Assembly (NCBI RefSeq): GCF_027604915.1
Contig: NZ_JAJAQC010000052.1
Location: 1-54,612 of the forward strand
DNA: 54,612 nt
Source: Streptomonospora mangrovi
Lineage (GTDB): Bacteria; Actinomycetota; Actinomycetes; Streptosporangiales; Streptosporangiaceae
Reading direction: 5' to 3'
A program made the position numbers and the translations under genes. Positions 45,142 through 54,612 of this stretch are shown here, one piece after another (the first letter of the stretch is position 1; each line of letters opens with the position of its first letter). A model generated the notes under the pieces. That model worked only from the letters and a program-made list of their open reading frames with translations. It was not told where the DNA came from and did no database searches.

Positions 45142-46185
45142 CTAGGAGGTCTGGGTGACCTTGCCGAGGCCGCGCGGGGCGTCGGGGTTGTAGCCCAGGC
45201 GCCGGGCGAGCCGCTCGGTGATGAGCTGGGCGGGGACGATGAGGCCGATGGGGGCCAGCCACTCGGGCAGGTCGGGCACCGGCACGGAGAGGTCGCAGGC
45301 GCCGGCCAGGGCGGCGCCGCCGCCGATGCCGAAGGCGGGCGCGCCGGCGGCGGTGACCCGCTCGGCCAGGGCGACCGTGCCCGCCAGGGTGGGGCCGCTG
45401 TTGGCGGCGGTGAGCAGGGCGGGGGTGGTGGAGTCGACCACCGCGATGGGGCCGTGCAGCAGGTCGGCGTAGGACAGGCCCATGGCGTGCAGGTAGCACG
45501 CCTCCTTGAGCTTGAGGGCGGCCTCCAGGGCGGTGGAGAACGCCATGCCGCGCCCCGACACGACGGCGCCCTGGACGCCCACCAGGCGCTCCACGATGGC
45601 CTCGACGTCGTCCTGGGGCTGGGCGAGGAGCTGGTCGACGGCGTCGGGCACCCGGGTCAGCTCGGCGGGGTCGAGGTCGGCGCCCAGCCCCAGCGCGAGG
45701 ACCGCCAGCGCGGCGAGCTGGGTGGTGTAGGTCTTGGTGGCGGGCACGGCGAGTTCGGTGCCGGCGCGGGTGAGGAGCGCGACGTCGGCGGCCTCGGCCA
45801 GGGGGGAGCCCTCGCCGTTGGTGACGGCCACGGTGCGGGCGCCGCAGTCGGCGGCCCACGCCATGGTCTGCACGATCTCCTCGGTGCGCCCGGACTGGGA
45901 GATGGCCACGGCCAGCACGCCGTCGAGGTCCACCCGGGCGCCGTAGGTGGTGGCGATGGAGGGCGAGGCGAGCGTGGCCAGGCGCCCGCTGTGCGCCTGG
46001 AGGAGGTAGCCGCCGTAGACGGCGGCGTTGTCGGAGGACCCCCGGGCGATGAACAGCACCTGGCGGGTCTGGCGGCCCAGGGCGGCGATCTCCGAGGTCA
46101 GCGGCAGCAGGGTGTCGAGCGTGGCGCGCAGCGCCGCCGGCTGCTCGGCGATTTCAGCGCGCATGACGCTGGTGGTGGTTGTCAT
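45142..46185 (-). CDS. SIS-domain glucosamine-6-phosphate deaminase-like protein (NagB-II type)
   Basis: Two SIS domains in 347 aa, without the glutaminase domain of GlmS, the form of NagB-II/GlmD deaminases: GlcN-6-P to fructose-6-P + ammonium. Sugar-phosphate loops are LFIARGSSDNAAVYG and VAISQSGRTEEIV in the first SIS, VVSGRGMAFSTALEAALKLKE and the HGP of LLHGPIAVV in the second; the C-terminus LGYNPDAPRGLGKVT is GlmS-like. ATG 46185. First gene of the minus-strand PTS operon, divergent from the GntR regulator. No classical nagB is in the window, so this would complete the pathway after nagA. Confidence 0.88.
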   Translation of the reverse strand: MTTTTSVMRAEIAEQPAALRATLDTLLPLTSEIAALGRQTRQVLFIARGSSDNAAVYGGYLLQAHSGRLATLASPSIATTYGARVDLDGVLAVAISQSGRTEEIVQTMAWAADCGARTVAVTNGEGSPLAEAADVALLTRAGTELAVPATKTYTTQLAALAVLALGLGADLDPAELTRVPDAVDQLLAQPQDDVEAIVERLVGVQGAVVSGRGMAFSTALEAALKLKEACYLHAMGLSYADLLHGPIAVVDSTTPALLTAANSGPTLAGTVALAERVTAAGAPAFGIGGGAALAGACDLSVPVPDLPEWLAPIGLIVPAQLITERLARRLGYNPDAPRGLGKVTQTS

Positions 46186-46281
46186 CGTGTCTTCCCTTGG
46201 TTCTCCAGCCGCGCCGGTGCACCGCTGACCTGCGACGACGGCGCCGGGCAGGGGGGCGGTCCGGATGCGGGCGTCCACATG

Positions 46282-46334
46282 TTGACACACCGAGCCGACC
46301 TGTGGTCTAGTCCGGCCTATACCAGTCATACCAG
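46282..46334 (+). promoter_or_regulatory. GntR/EIIC promoter with DasR-like operator half-sites
   Basis: TTGACA (46282-46287), an 18-base spacer, TCTAGT (46306-46311). Overlapping the -10 is TGGTCTAG (46303-46310), the half-site of DasR dre elements, and ATACCAG occurs twice (46319-46325, 46328-46334). TGGT...ACCA arms flank the start point. Autoregulation and control of the divergent SIS operon are inferred. Confidence 0.6.
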
Positions 46335-46362
46335 AATGTCACACGACGGAACAGGCACGCCC

Positions 46363-47103
46363 ATGGCGATCGACCCCACGAGTCCGGTCCCGAAGTACTC
46401 CCAGCTTCGGGACATCCTGCTGGACTGGATCGTCGAGACGGGCCTGTCGGTGGACGACCCCATCCCCTCCGAGCGCGAACTGGGCGTGCGCTACGGCCTG
46501 TCCCGCATGACGGTGCGCCAGACCATCGACCTGCTGGTCTCGGAGGGCAAGCTGTACCGGGTCCCCGGCAAGGGCACGTTCCTGGCCCGGCCCAAGATCC
46601 AGATGTCGCTGGCGCTGGCCTCCTTCACCGAGGACATGCGCGCCCGCGGCTTCCGGCCCGGCTCCCAGGACCTGCTGCGGCGCGTCGTCCCCGCCAGCGG
46701 CGGCACCGCCCGCGCCATGGGCCTGGCGCCCGAGACCCCGGTCCACCACATCGAGCGGCTGCGCACCGCCGACGACGAGCCCATGGCCGTGGAGCGCTGC
46801 ACCATCCCCGTGGACCTCGCGCCCGACCTGGAGCGCCACTCCCTGACCGGCCGCTCCCTGTACTCCGTCCTGGAGCAGGAGTACGGGATCATCCTCGACT
46901 CCGGCGAGCAGACCATCGAGGCCGGGGTCTGCGACCCCGCCGACGCCAAACTGCTCGGGCTGCCCCAGGGCAGCCCGGTGCTGTCCATGCGGCGCCGCAG
47001 CTACGCCAACGGCCGCTGCGTGGAACTGGCGGTCTCGCGCTACCGCGCGGACCGCTACACCCTCCACTCCCGCCTCGATCCCCGACGTCCGAGCGGCTCC
47101 TGA
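46363..47103 (+). CDS. GntR/HutC-family regulator, DasR-like
   Basis: Amino-sugar-responsive repressor of 246 aa. The N-terminal winged helix runs VPKYSQLRDILLDWI, PIPSERELGVRYGLSRMTVR, QTIDLLVSEGKLYRVPGKGT; the C-terminal UTRA domain has SFTEDMRARGFRPGSQ, HIERLRTADDEPMAVE and SLYSVLEQEYGI, as in DasR/NagR. GlcNAc-6-P or GlcN-6-P is the expected effector. ATG 46363 is chosen because GGAACAGG precedes it; ATG 46336 lies about 17 bases after the predicted RNA start without a ribosome site. It is 72 bases ahead of EIIC. Confidence 0.9.
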   Translation: MAIDPTSPVPKYSQLRDILLDWIVETGLSVDDPIPSERELGVRYGLSRMTVRQTIDLLVSEGKLYRVPGKGTFLARPKIQMSLALASFTEDMRARGFRPGSQDLLRRVVPASGGTARAMGLAPETPVHHIERLRTADDEPMAVERCTIPVDLAPDLERHSLTGRSLYSVLEQEYGIILDSGEQTIEAGVCDPADAKLLGLPQGSPVLSMRRRSYANGRCVELAVSRYRADRYTLHSRLDPRRPSGS

Positions 47104-47175
47104 CCAGCGCCCGGATCCCCGCGCACGCCTGCCGTGCATCCACCACATCCGACCCGTACACCAGTGGGAGGAACC

Positions 47176-48633
47176 GTGAGTTCCACTTCGACCGCCGCCG
47201 GCGGTCAACCCCAGACATCATCGGGATCGTCCTCGGCGATCCTGGGCGTGCTCCAGCGCATCGGCCGCAGCCTGATGATGCCCATCGCCGTCCTGCCGGC
47301 CGCCGCCATCCTGCTGCGCCTGGGCCAGGGCGACATGCTCGGCTCCAACGGCGCCGACCCCGGCGGCCTCGCCGACGTCGGCGGCTTCGGCTGGATGGCG
47401 CCGGTGGCCGGCGTCATCGGCACCGCCGGCGACGCCCTCTTCCAGGCGCTGCCGCTGCTGTTCGCGGTGGGCGTGGCCATCGGCTTCGCCCGGCGCGCCG
47501 ACGGCTCCACCGCCCTGGCCGCGGTGGTGGGTTACGTGGTGTTCGACCGCGTGACCCGCTACATGTTCTTCAACTTCGACCCCAGCGGCGAACTGCGCGA
47601 GGCGGTCACGACCTTCGACGCCGAGGGCGCCGAGGCCATCAACTGGGGCGTCAAGAACCCCACCGACGTCCTCGGCGGCATCGTCATCGGCCTGCTGGCG
47701 GCGCTGCTGTGGCAGCGCTACTACCGGGTGAAGCTGCCGGCCTGGCTCGGCTTCTTCGGCGGCCGCCGGTTCGTCCCCATCATCACGGCTGTGGCGGCCC
47801 TGGTGGTGGCGGTGGTCTTCGGGTTCGTATGGCCCACGGTGGGCGGCTGGATCAACGGCCTAGGCGAGTGGATCGTGGGCTCGGGCGCGGTGGGCGCCGG
47901 CGTCTACGGCGTGGTCAACCGGCTGCTGCTGCCCTTCGGCCTGCACCACATCGTCAACTCGGTGGTGTGGTTCGTGTTCGGCAGCTACACCGACCCGGCC
48001 ACCGGCGACGTGTTCCACGGCGAGATCAACCGCTACCTGGCGGGCGACCCCACGGCCGGCGGCTTCCTGTCCGGCTTCTTCCCGGTGCTGATGTTCGGCC
48101 TGCCGGCGGCGGCCCTGGCCATGTGGCGCGCGGCGCACCCCAGCCAGCGCCCGGCGGTGGGCGGCATCATGATCTCGGCGGCGCTGACGGCGTTCGTCAC
48201 CGGTATCACCGAGCCGATCGAGTTCGCGTTCATCTTCATCGCGCCGGTGCTCTACGTGGTGCACGTGGTGCTGACCGGTGTGTCGATGGCGGTGCTCAAC
48301 GCGCTCGACGCCCACCTGGGCTTCGGCTTCTCGGCGGGCCTGATCGACCTGCTGCTCAACGCGTTCAAATCCAACACCACCGGGCTGGTGTGGATCCTGC
48401 TCATGGGCGTGGTCTACTTCGCCCTGTACTACGTGATCTTCTACTTCCTGATCACGCGGATGAACCTGCCCACGCCCGGGCGGGAGCCCATCGAGGAGAA
48501 GGCGTCGGTGGCGGCCAACCCCGACGCCGCGCCGGCTGAGGCGGGCACCGGCACCGCGACCGGCACGGCCGACAAGGGCGGCACCACCGGCACGGGCGGC
48601 GAGGGCGGCACCCCGCCGCCGGCCGCGCCCTAG
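47176..48633 (+). CDS. PTS EIIC, GlcNAc/glucose family (NagE2-like permease)
   Basis: Membrane permease of 485 aa that translocates GlcNAc (or glucose). Features: LQRIGRSLMMPIAVLPAAAIL at the start, GFARRADGSTALAAVVGYVV, the substrate-site segment LPFGLHHIVNSVVWF, and the conserved ITEPIEFAFIFIAPVLY. About ten hydrophobic segments and a Pro/Gly/Thr-rich C-terminal tail; no EIIB or EIIA domain is attached, matching the separate genes across the divergent promoter. INWGVKNPTDVLGGI is GlcNAc-type rather than glucose-type to my eye. GTG 47176 with GGGAGG upstream. Co-transcribed with the GntR gene. Confidence 0.92.
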   Translation: MSSTSTAAGGQPQTSSGSSSAILGVLQRIGRSLMMPIAVLPAAAILLRLGQGDMLGSNGADPGGLADVGGFGWMAPVAGVIGTAGDALFQALPLLFAVGVAIGFARRADGSTALAAVVGYVVFDRVTRYMFFNFDPSGELREAVTTFDAEGAEAINWGVKNPTDVLGGIVIGLLAALLWQRYYRVKLPAWLGFFGGRRFVPIITAVAALVVAVVFGFVWPTVGGWINGLGEWIVGSGAVGAGVYGVVNRLLLPFGLHHIVNSVVWFVFGSYTDPATGDVFHGEINRYLAGDPTAGGFLSGFFPVLMFGLPAAALAMWRAAHPSQRPAVGGIMISAALTAFVTGITEPIEFAFIFIAPVLYVVHVVLTGVSMAVLNALDAHLGFGFSAGLIDLLLNAFKSNTTGLVWILLMGVVYFALYYVIFYFLITRMNLPTPGREPIEEKASVAANPDAAPAEAGTGTATGTADKGGTTGTGGEGGTPPPAAP

Positions 48634-48655
48634 GTCCACCGGCACCACCTCAAGG

Positions 48656-48687
48656 GGCGGGTCCCGCGCAGGCGGGGCCCGCCTTTT
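48656..48687 (+). terminator. Intrinsic terminator of the EIIC gene
   Basis: GGCGGG-T-CCCGC pairs with GCGGG-G-CCCGCC around a short loop and is followed by TTTT (48684-48687), 22 bases after the stop. Confidence 0.85.
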
Positions 48688-48775
48688 CGTCTGGCGCGCC
48701 CTCCCCCGCCGGCGCCCGCCCGGCGCGGCGGGGTGCGTGGGGGCGGCGGTCGCGCCCCGAGACCCCCGGGAACGC

Positions 48776-48812
48776 CGACGGCGGCCGGAGGGGAACCCTC
48801 CGGCCGCCGTCG
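48776..48812. terminator. Bidirectional hairpin downstream of secA
   Basis: Perfect 17-bp arms (48776-48792 and 48796-48812) with a GAA loop, 27 bases after the secA stop on the minus strand. Confidence 0.7.
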
Positions 48813-48839
48813 CGGCGCGCGGACCCGGCCGCCCAACCG

Positions 48840-51743
<2,904 letters not shown>

Positions 51744-52016
51744 TTGCTATGCGCTCCTCGCAGATCTGGGCCCGCGTCCGGAGGCGGGACGGATCCTTGA
51801 CCCCCAGCTTTCCATCGTAGGCGACCCTATTGCCTCGCCGTACACGCACGCGTCGTCACTGTGGATGGCCGCCGGGCGTGCCGCCGCCGGTTGTCCGCCG
51901 TTTACTTCGCAGGTGGCGGGGATACCCGAAGGAGGAAGACGGAAAGGACGCAAGGACCCGAGCCGAAAACGGCAGCGCGTGCCAGGAGCACGCCGATTGG
52001 TACCGGGGGTGCCGAA

Positions 52017-52451
52017 ATGACCGAACCGAAAGGCCGCGACACCGGATACGACGACCCGAGCACCGGCGGCGGCGAGTTCGAGCGCGACAAGAAGCAGGAG
52101 CACCGCTACGTCCGGGGCTACCAGGGCGAGGGCGGGCAGTTCGCGCCCACCCAGAGCCACCGCGGGCGCCTGGGGTCCTGGCTGGCGGTCGGCGTGATCG
52201 TCGTGGGGTTCGTGCTGGGCGGCCTGGGGATCGCGCTGGGCCTCAACTGGTGGCTGATCGGCGCCGCGCTGGTGCTGATGGCCGTGGGCGGTGTGCTCTG
52301 CTTCGTCACCGACATCTTCACCGACGTCGTGCTGGACTCCCCCCACCACGAGTCGGAGGAGCCGCACAACACCCCGCTGCACCGGATCAAGTCCCACGAC
52401 CGCGCCCAGGCCGAGCTGCGCGACGGCCACCGCGCCGCCACCGACGGCTAA
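52017..52451 (+). CDS. Two-TM small membrane protein (HGxxPAAW-like layout)
   Basis: 144 aa: a polar N-terminus of about 55 residues, two TM helices (LAVGVIVVGFVLGGLGIALG and WLIGAALVLMAVGGVLCFVT), and a charged C-terminus. The entry to helix 1, SHRGRLGSWLAVGVIVVGF, resembles the actinobacterial HGxxPAAW family but lacks the exact motif. ATG 52017 with GGGGGT upstream; the frame is open further upstream without a better site. It lies between secA and hpf; no function can be given. Confidence 0.7.
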   Translation: MTEPKGRDTGYDDPSTGGGEFERDKKQEHRYVRGYQGEGGQFAPTQSHRGRLGSWLAVGVIVVGFVLGGLGIALGLNWWLIGAALVLMAVGGVLCFVTDIFTDVVLDSPHHESEEPHNTPLHRIKSHDRAQAELRDGHRAATDG

Positions 52452-52493
52452 AGCCGGCCCGGTCCGTTCCCACCCCAACCGACGCCCCGACCC

Positions 52494-52521
52494 GACGCCC
52501 CGGCCCGCGTGCCGGGGCGTC
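52494..52521 (+). terminator. Hairpin after the two-TM protein gene
   Basis: GACGCCCCGGC (52494-52504) and GCCGGGGCGTC (52511-52521), a perfect 11-bp stem with a six-base loop. Confidence 0.6.
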
Positions 52522-52620
52522 CGTGTGCGCCCGTCCGGGCTCGCGGGGGTGCGGGGACGGACGGCGCGGAGGGGACGGGCGGGACGGTCGGGGCCGCGGG
52601 TGTCGCGGCGGTGTGCACAC

Positions 52621-52659
52621 GCGTGGTCCCGGAGCGGCCGAACCGCTCCGGGACCACGC
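52621..52659. terminator. Hairpin downstream of hpf
   Basis: Perfect 17-bp arms (52621-52637 and 52643-52659) with a five-base loop, 22 bases beyond the hpf stop on the minus strand. Confidence 0.7.
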
Positions 52660-52680
52660 CAACGCACCCGCCGGGCGGGG

Positions 52681-53358
52681 TCAGTCGACCAGGCGGAGCA
52701 CGCCGTAGTCGAAGCCCTTGCGGCGGTAGACCACGCTGGGGGCGTCGCGGTCCTCGTCGTGGAACAGGTAGAAGTCGTGGCCGACGAGTTCCATCTCCAG
52801 GAGGGCCTGGTCGATGGTCATCGGCTTGGCCGAGTGGAACTTCTCGCGGACGATCACGGGCCGGCCGCCCTGGGTGTCGAGTTCGACGAACTCGTCGGCG
52901 AACTGGTCGTCGACGGCGGCGCCGTCGAACTCCTCGGGCTCCTCGGCCGGACGCGGCACCGCCGGGGGCTCGGCGACCTCCCCGAGGGGACCGGGGCCGC
53001 CGTTGGCGAGGCCGGCGGTGGCGGCGGCCACCGACACCGGGGCGCGGTTGCCCTTGTGGACCTTCTTGCGGTCGGCGAGTTTGCGCAGCCGCGCCTCGAT
53101 GCGGTCGACCGCCTGGTCGAGGGCGTTGTAGCGGTCGGGGGCGCACGCCTCGCTGCGGATCACCGGGCCGGCGGAGCGGATGGTCAGCTCGACGCGTTCG
53201 CACTCGTCGGCCATCCGGGGATTCCGCTCCTTGGACACCTCCACATCGACGGTCATGCCTTTCTTCTCCCACTTGGAGAGCTTGCTCAGCTTGTTCTCGA
53301 CGTGCTGCCGGAACTTGTCGCTGACACCCGTGCGGCGACCTTTGACGATGATGTCCAC
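52681..53358 (-). CDS. hpf: Long-form ribosome hibernation promoting factor
   Basis: Binds idle ribosomes and pairs them into 100S particles. 225 aa: N-terminal HPF/YfiA domain (IIVKGRRTGVSDKFRQHVEN to RIEARLRKLADRKK, residues 1-105), a linker, and the C-terminal dimerisation domain (VIVREKFHSAKPMTIDQALL, HDFYLFHDEDRDAPSVVYRR, GFDYGVLRLV). GTG 53358 with GGGGG four bases upstream. A 7-bp hairpin (53378-53397) sits just before the ribosome site. Upstream on the same strand is comF; the 836-base gap carries a promoter and several stems. Confidence 0.95.
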   Translation of the reverse strand: MDIIVKGRRTGVSDKFRQHVENKLSKLSKWEKKGMTVDVEVSKERNPRMADECERVELTIRSAGPVIRSEACAPDRYNALDQAVDRIEARLRKLADRKKVHKGNRAPVSVAAATAGLANGGPGPLGEVAEPPAVPRPAEEPEEFDGAAVDDQFADEFVELDTQGGRPVIVREKFHSAKPMTIDQALLEMELVGHDFYLFHDEDRDAPSVVYRRKGFDYGVLRLVD

Positions 53359-54194
53359 TAGACCCCCTTCAACGCGTGGCCATCGCAGGTGATGGCCTTC
53401 TTAGCTGGCGTTTCACCGCAGCGCGCCGGCGGCGCGAAGCGGCTCGACGTCTCCGCGTGCCTCCTCTCCGAACCGCCCGCCGCGTCGGAGAGGCGAGCGC
53501 GGGCGGCTGAGTCGGTCCTGGTGCGTCTGGTGTTGTGGCTCTCCGTATACCCACAAGATCACGGCTCGTATCCGGGTACGGGGCGCCAATCGCGCGGCGG
53601 CGCGGGCCGCGCCGGCCACCGGGGGCGCCGGCCGCGCGAAGGGCACGGCGGACGGCCGCGCGGCGCGGGCGGCGGCAGCGGGTGGGGCGAGCGAGGCCGG
53701 TGGGGCGGCGCGCGGGGACGCGGCACAGCGGCCGGCGGCGCGCGGGCACGGCGAAGAAGCATGCCACCCGTCCGGCCGACCTGGTCTTCGTCCCCACATC
53801 CGCCTGCTGAGGGGGTCGCCGCGCTTGAGTGCGACTACTGCCCTTCTCCCGCCAGCGAGGGACATCGGGTCCCTCCGCGGGGCAGGACTTACCTCTAAGC
53901 CGCACCGTGATCGGTCGACGAAAAGTCGCCTTACGTGGGCCGTTTCGCCTGCGGCTGGCATCGGCTTGCCGGATCCGCGCCCCCGCGAGGGGGCGCTGTA
54001 CCCGGCGCAACCACGGACCCGGACGGGTGCCATGCCCTGAACGCTAACCCGAGTTCCCTCAGATGTCAGGTCGTGATCGTGCTCCGTACGGCCTCGGCGG
54101 GCACGTGAACCGCGGTGAACCCGCCGATCAGGCGGGAAATCACGGACAAAGGTAAAAAATCGCCGCAGGTGTGCCGCACGGGCTCCCCGGGGGC
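53359..54194 (-). promoter_or_regulatory. Long structured upstream region of hpf
   Basis: 836 bases without a supported gene. On the minus strand there is a good promoter, CTGACA (54069-54064), 17 bases, TAGCGT (54046-54041), giving an RNA start near 54034, about 675 bases before hpf. Downstream stems include 53977-53996 (8 bp, four-base loop), 53857-53875 (7 bp), 53463-53493 (9 bp) and 53378-53397 (7 bp). GGGTAT at 53552-53547 resembles a SigB/SigF-type -10. Frames here use rare codons such as TTA, so they are not counted as genes. T6 at 54159-54154 may end comF transcription. Confidence 0.5.
54041..54069 (-). promoter_or_regulatory. Sigma-70-type promoter upstream of hpf
   Basis: CTGACA, 17-base spacer, TAGCGT on the minus strand; both hexamers fit the actinobacterial housekeeping consensus (TTGACN, TANNNT). 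Confidence 0.55.
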
Positions 54195-54612
54195 TCACCG
54201 GCGCTCGCTCAGCACTGCTCCGCCCACCACCCGCGCCCCGGCGGCGCGCAGCGCCCGCGACGCCTCGGCCAGGGTGGCGCCGGTGGTCAGCACGTCGTCG
54301 ACGACCACGACCACGGCGCCGCGCAGGTCGCCCGGGTGGGCGCGCGCACCGGCCCGGCCGGGCGCGGCCGAAGGCCCGGCGCGGACCGCCAGCGCGCCGG
54401 TGAGATTGGCCCGGCGGCCCCGGGAGTCGAGCCCGACCTGGTCGGCCACGCGCCGCCGGTGGGCCAGCAGCGGCGCCACCCGGTGGGCGCGGGCGACCGG
54501 GGCGCGCGCGGCGGCGCGCAGCAGCAGGGCGACGGGGTCGTAGCCGCGCCGGCGCAGCGCGCCGGGCCGGGCGGGCACCGGCACCAGCAGCACGCCCCGG
54601 CGCCGCCCGGCC
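54195..54612 (-). CDS. comF: ComF-family phosphoribosyltransferase, 5' end cut by window
   Basis: C-terminal 138 residues of a ComF/GntX-type protein. Conserved [19 protein letters not shown], then NLTGAL, and the PRPP loop [21 protein letters not shown]. The frame is open to the window edge, so the N-terminal zinc-finger part is outside. Neighbour of hpf as in Streptomyces. Role in DNA uptake is not proven in actinobacteria. Confidence 0.88.
   Translation of the reverse strand, partial: AGRRRGVLLVPVPARPGALRRRGYDPVALLLRAAARAPVARAHRVAPLLAHRRRVADQVGLDSRGRRANLTGALAVRAGPSAAPGRAGARAHPGDLRGAVVVVVDDVLTTGATLAEASRALRAAGARVVGGAVLSERR

Noticed and set aside
53820-54060. Known riboswitch (c-di-AMP, cobalamin, TPP) upstream of hpf
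   Set aside because: Several stems are present but I cannot match the conserved core of any of these classes.
53413-54198. Minus-strand open frame of 261 codons upstream of hpf
   Set aside because: Contains TTA, CTT, TCA, GTA and other rare codons, no ribosome site or domain, and covers hairpins; treated as leader DNA.

Overview
This 54.6 kb window comes from a very GC-rich, high-G+C Gram-positive chromosome, most likely an actinomycete of the Nocardiopsaceae (Nocardiopsis, Streptomonospora or Thermobifida relatives). The evidence is the extreme GC in third codon positions, many GTG starts, several likely leaderless mRNAs, a large NAD-glutamate dehydrogenase, an hpf/secA neighbourhood of actinobacterial order, and a tmRNA tag (ANSKRTEFALAA) that I recall from Thermobifida fusca. 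I see no insertion sequence, prophage, CRISPR array or tRNA gene. It reads as core chromosome with small lineage-specific insertions.

Layout. (1) 1-10.6 kb: a tightly overlapping minus-strand cluster for an extracytoplasmic glycan. It holds an SGNH esterase with fibronectin-like domains, a polytopic GT-C-like membrane protein, a 46-aa DUF2613 protein, a GT4 glycosyltransferase and a partial AftD-like (DUF3367) GT-C transferase with discoidin-like domains. (2) 11.4-20.2 kb: a DMT-type transporter, an FMN reductase preceded by a Cys-Cys leader peptide, nagA with four 11-bp repeats upstream, a maleylpyruvate-isomerase-like protein, a large GT2 transferase, a Cmx-type efflux pump behind an attenuator-like leader, and a small hypothetical gene. 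(3) 20.3-27 kb: ssrA (tmRNA), an orphan plus-strand terminator with C-loop hairpins (candidate sRNA), then minus-strand genes prfB, ftsE, ftsX, smpB and a lipoprotein with a penicillin-binding fold that has lost all three catalytic motifs.

(4) 27-39.3 kb: amino-acid and acyl catabolism. This part has the 1632-aa NAD-glutamate dehydrogenase, a HAD protein with an Asn nucleophile position and an apparent ATC start, an unknown coiled-coil/two-TM protein, P5C dehydrogenase (pruA), a DUF6912 protein, and a divergent HAD / acyl-CoA dehydrogenase pair sharing a palindromic operator. (5) 39.4-48.6 kb: an amino-sugar unit. It contains a secreted GH3 beta-N-acetylhexosaminidase, PTS enzymes EI, HPr, EIIA and EIIB with an embedded HAD phosphatase, an SIS-domain (NagB-II-like) deaminase, and divergently a DasR-type GntR regulator and EIIC. 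With nagA at 13.7 kb this gives a full route: release of GlcNAc outside the cell, PTS uptake to GlcNAc-6-P, deacetylation, then deamination to fructose-6-P. (6) 48.8-54.6 kb: secA, a two-TM protein, hpf with a long structured upstream region, and the 3' part of a comF-like gene.

The least expected items are the triple-motif-dead PBP in the smpB operon, the C-loop sRNA candidate beside ssrA, two leader-peptide attenuators (FMN reductase and Cmx pump), and the AftD-type cluster in a lineage that, if placed correctly, is not known for an arabinan wall.
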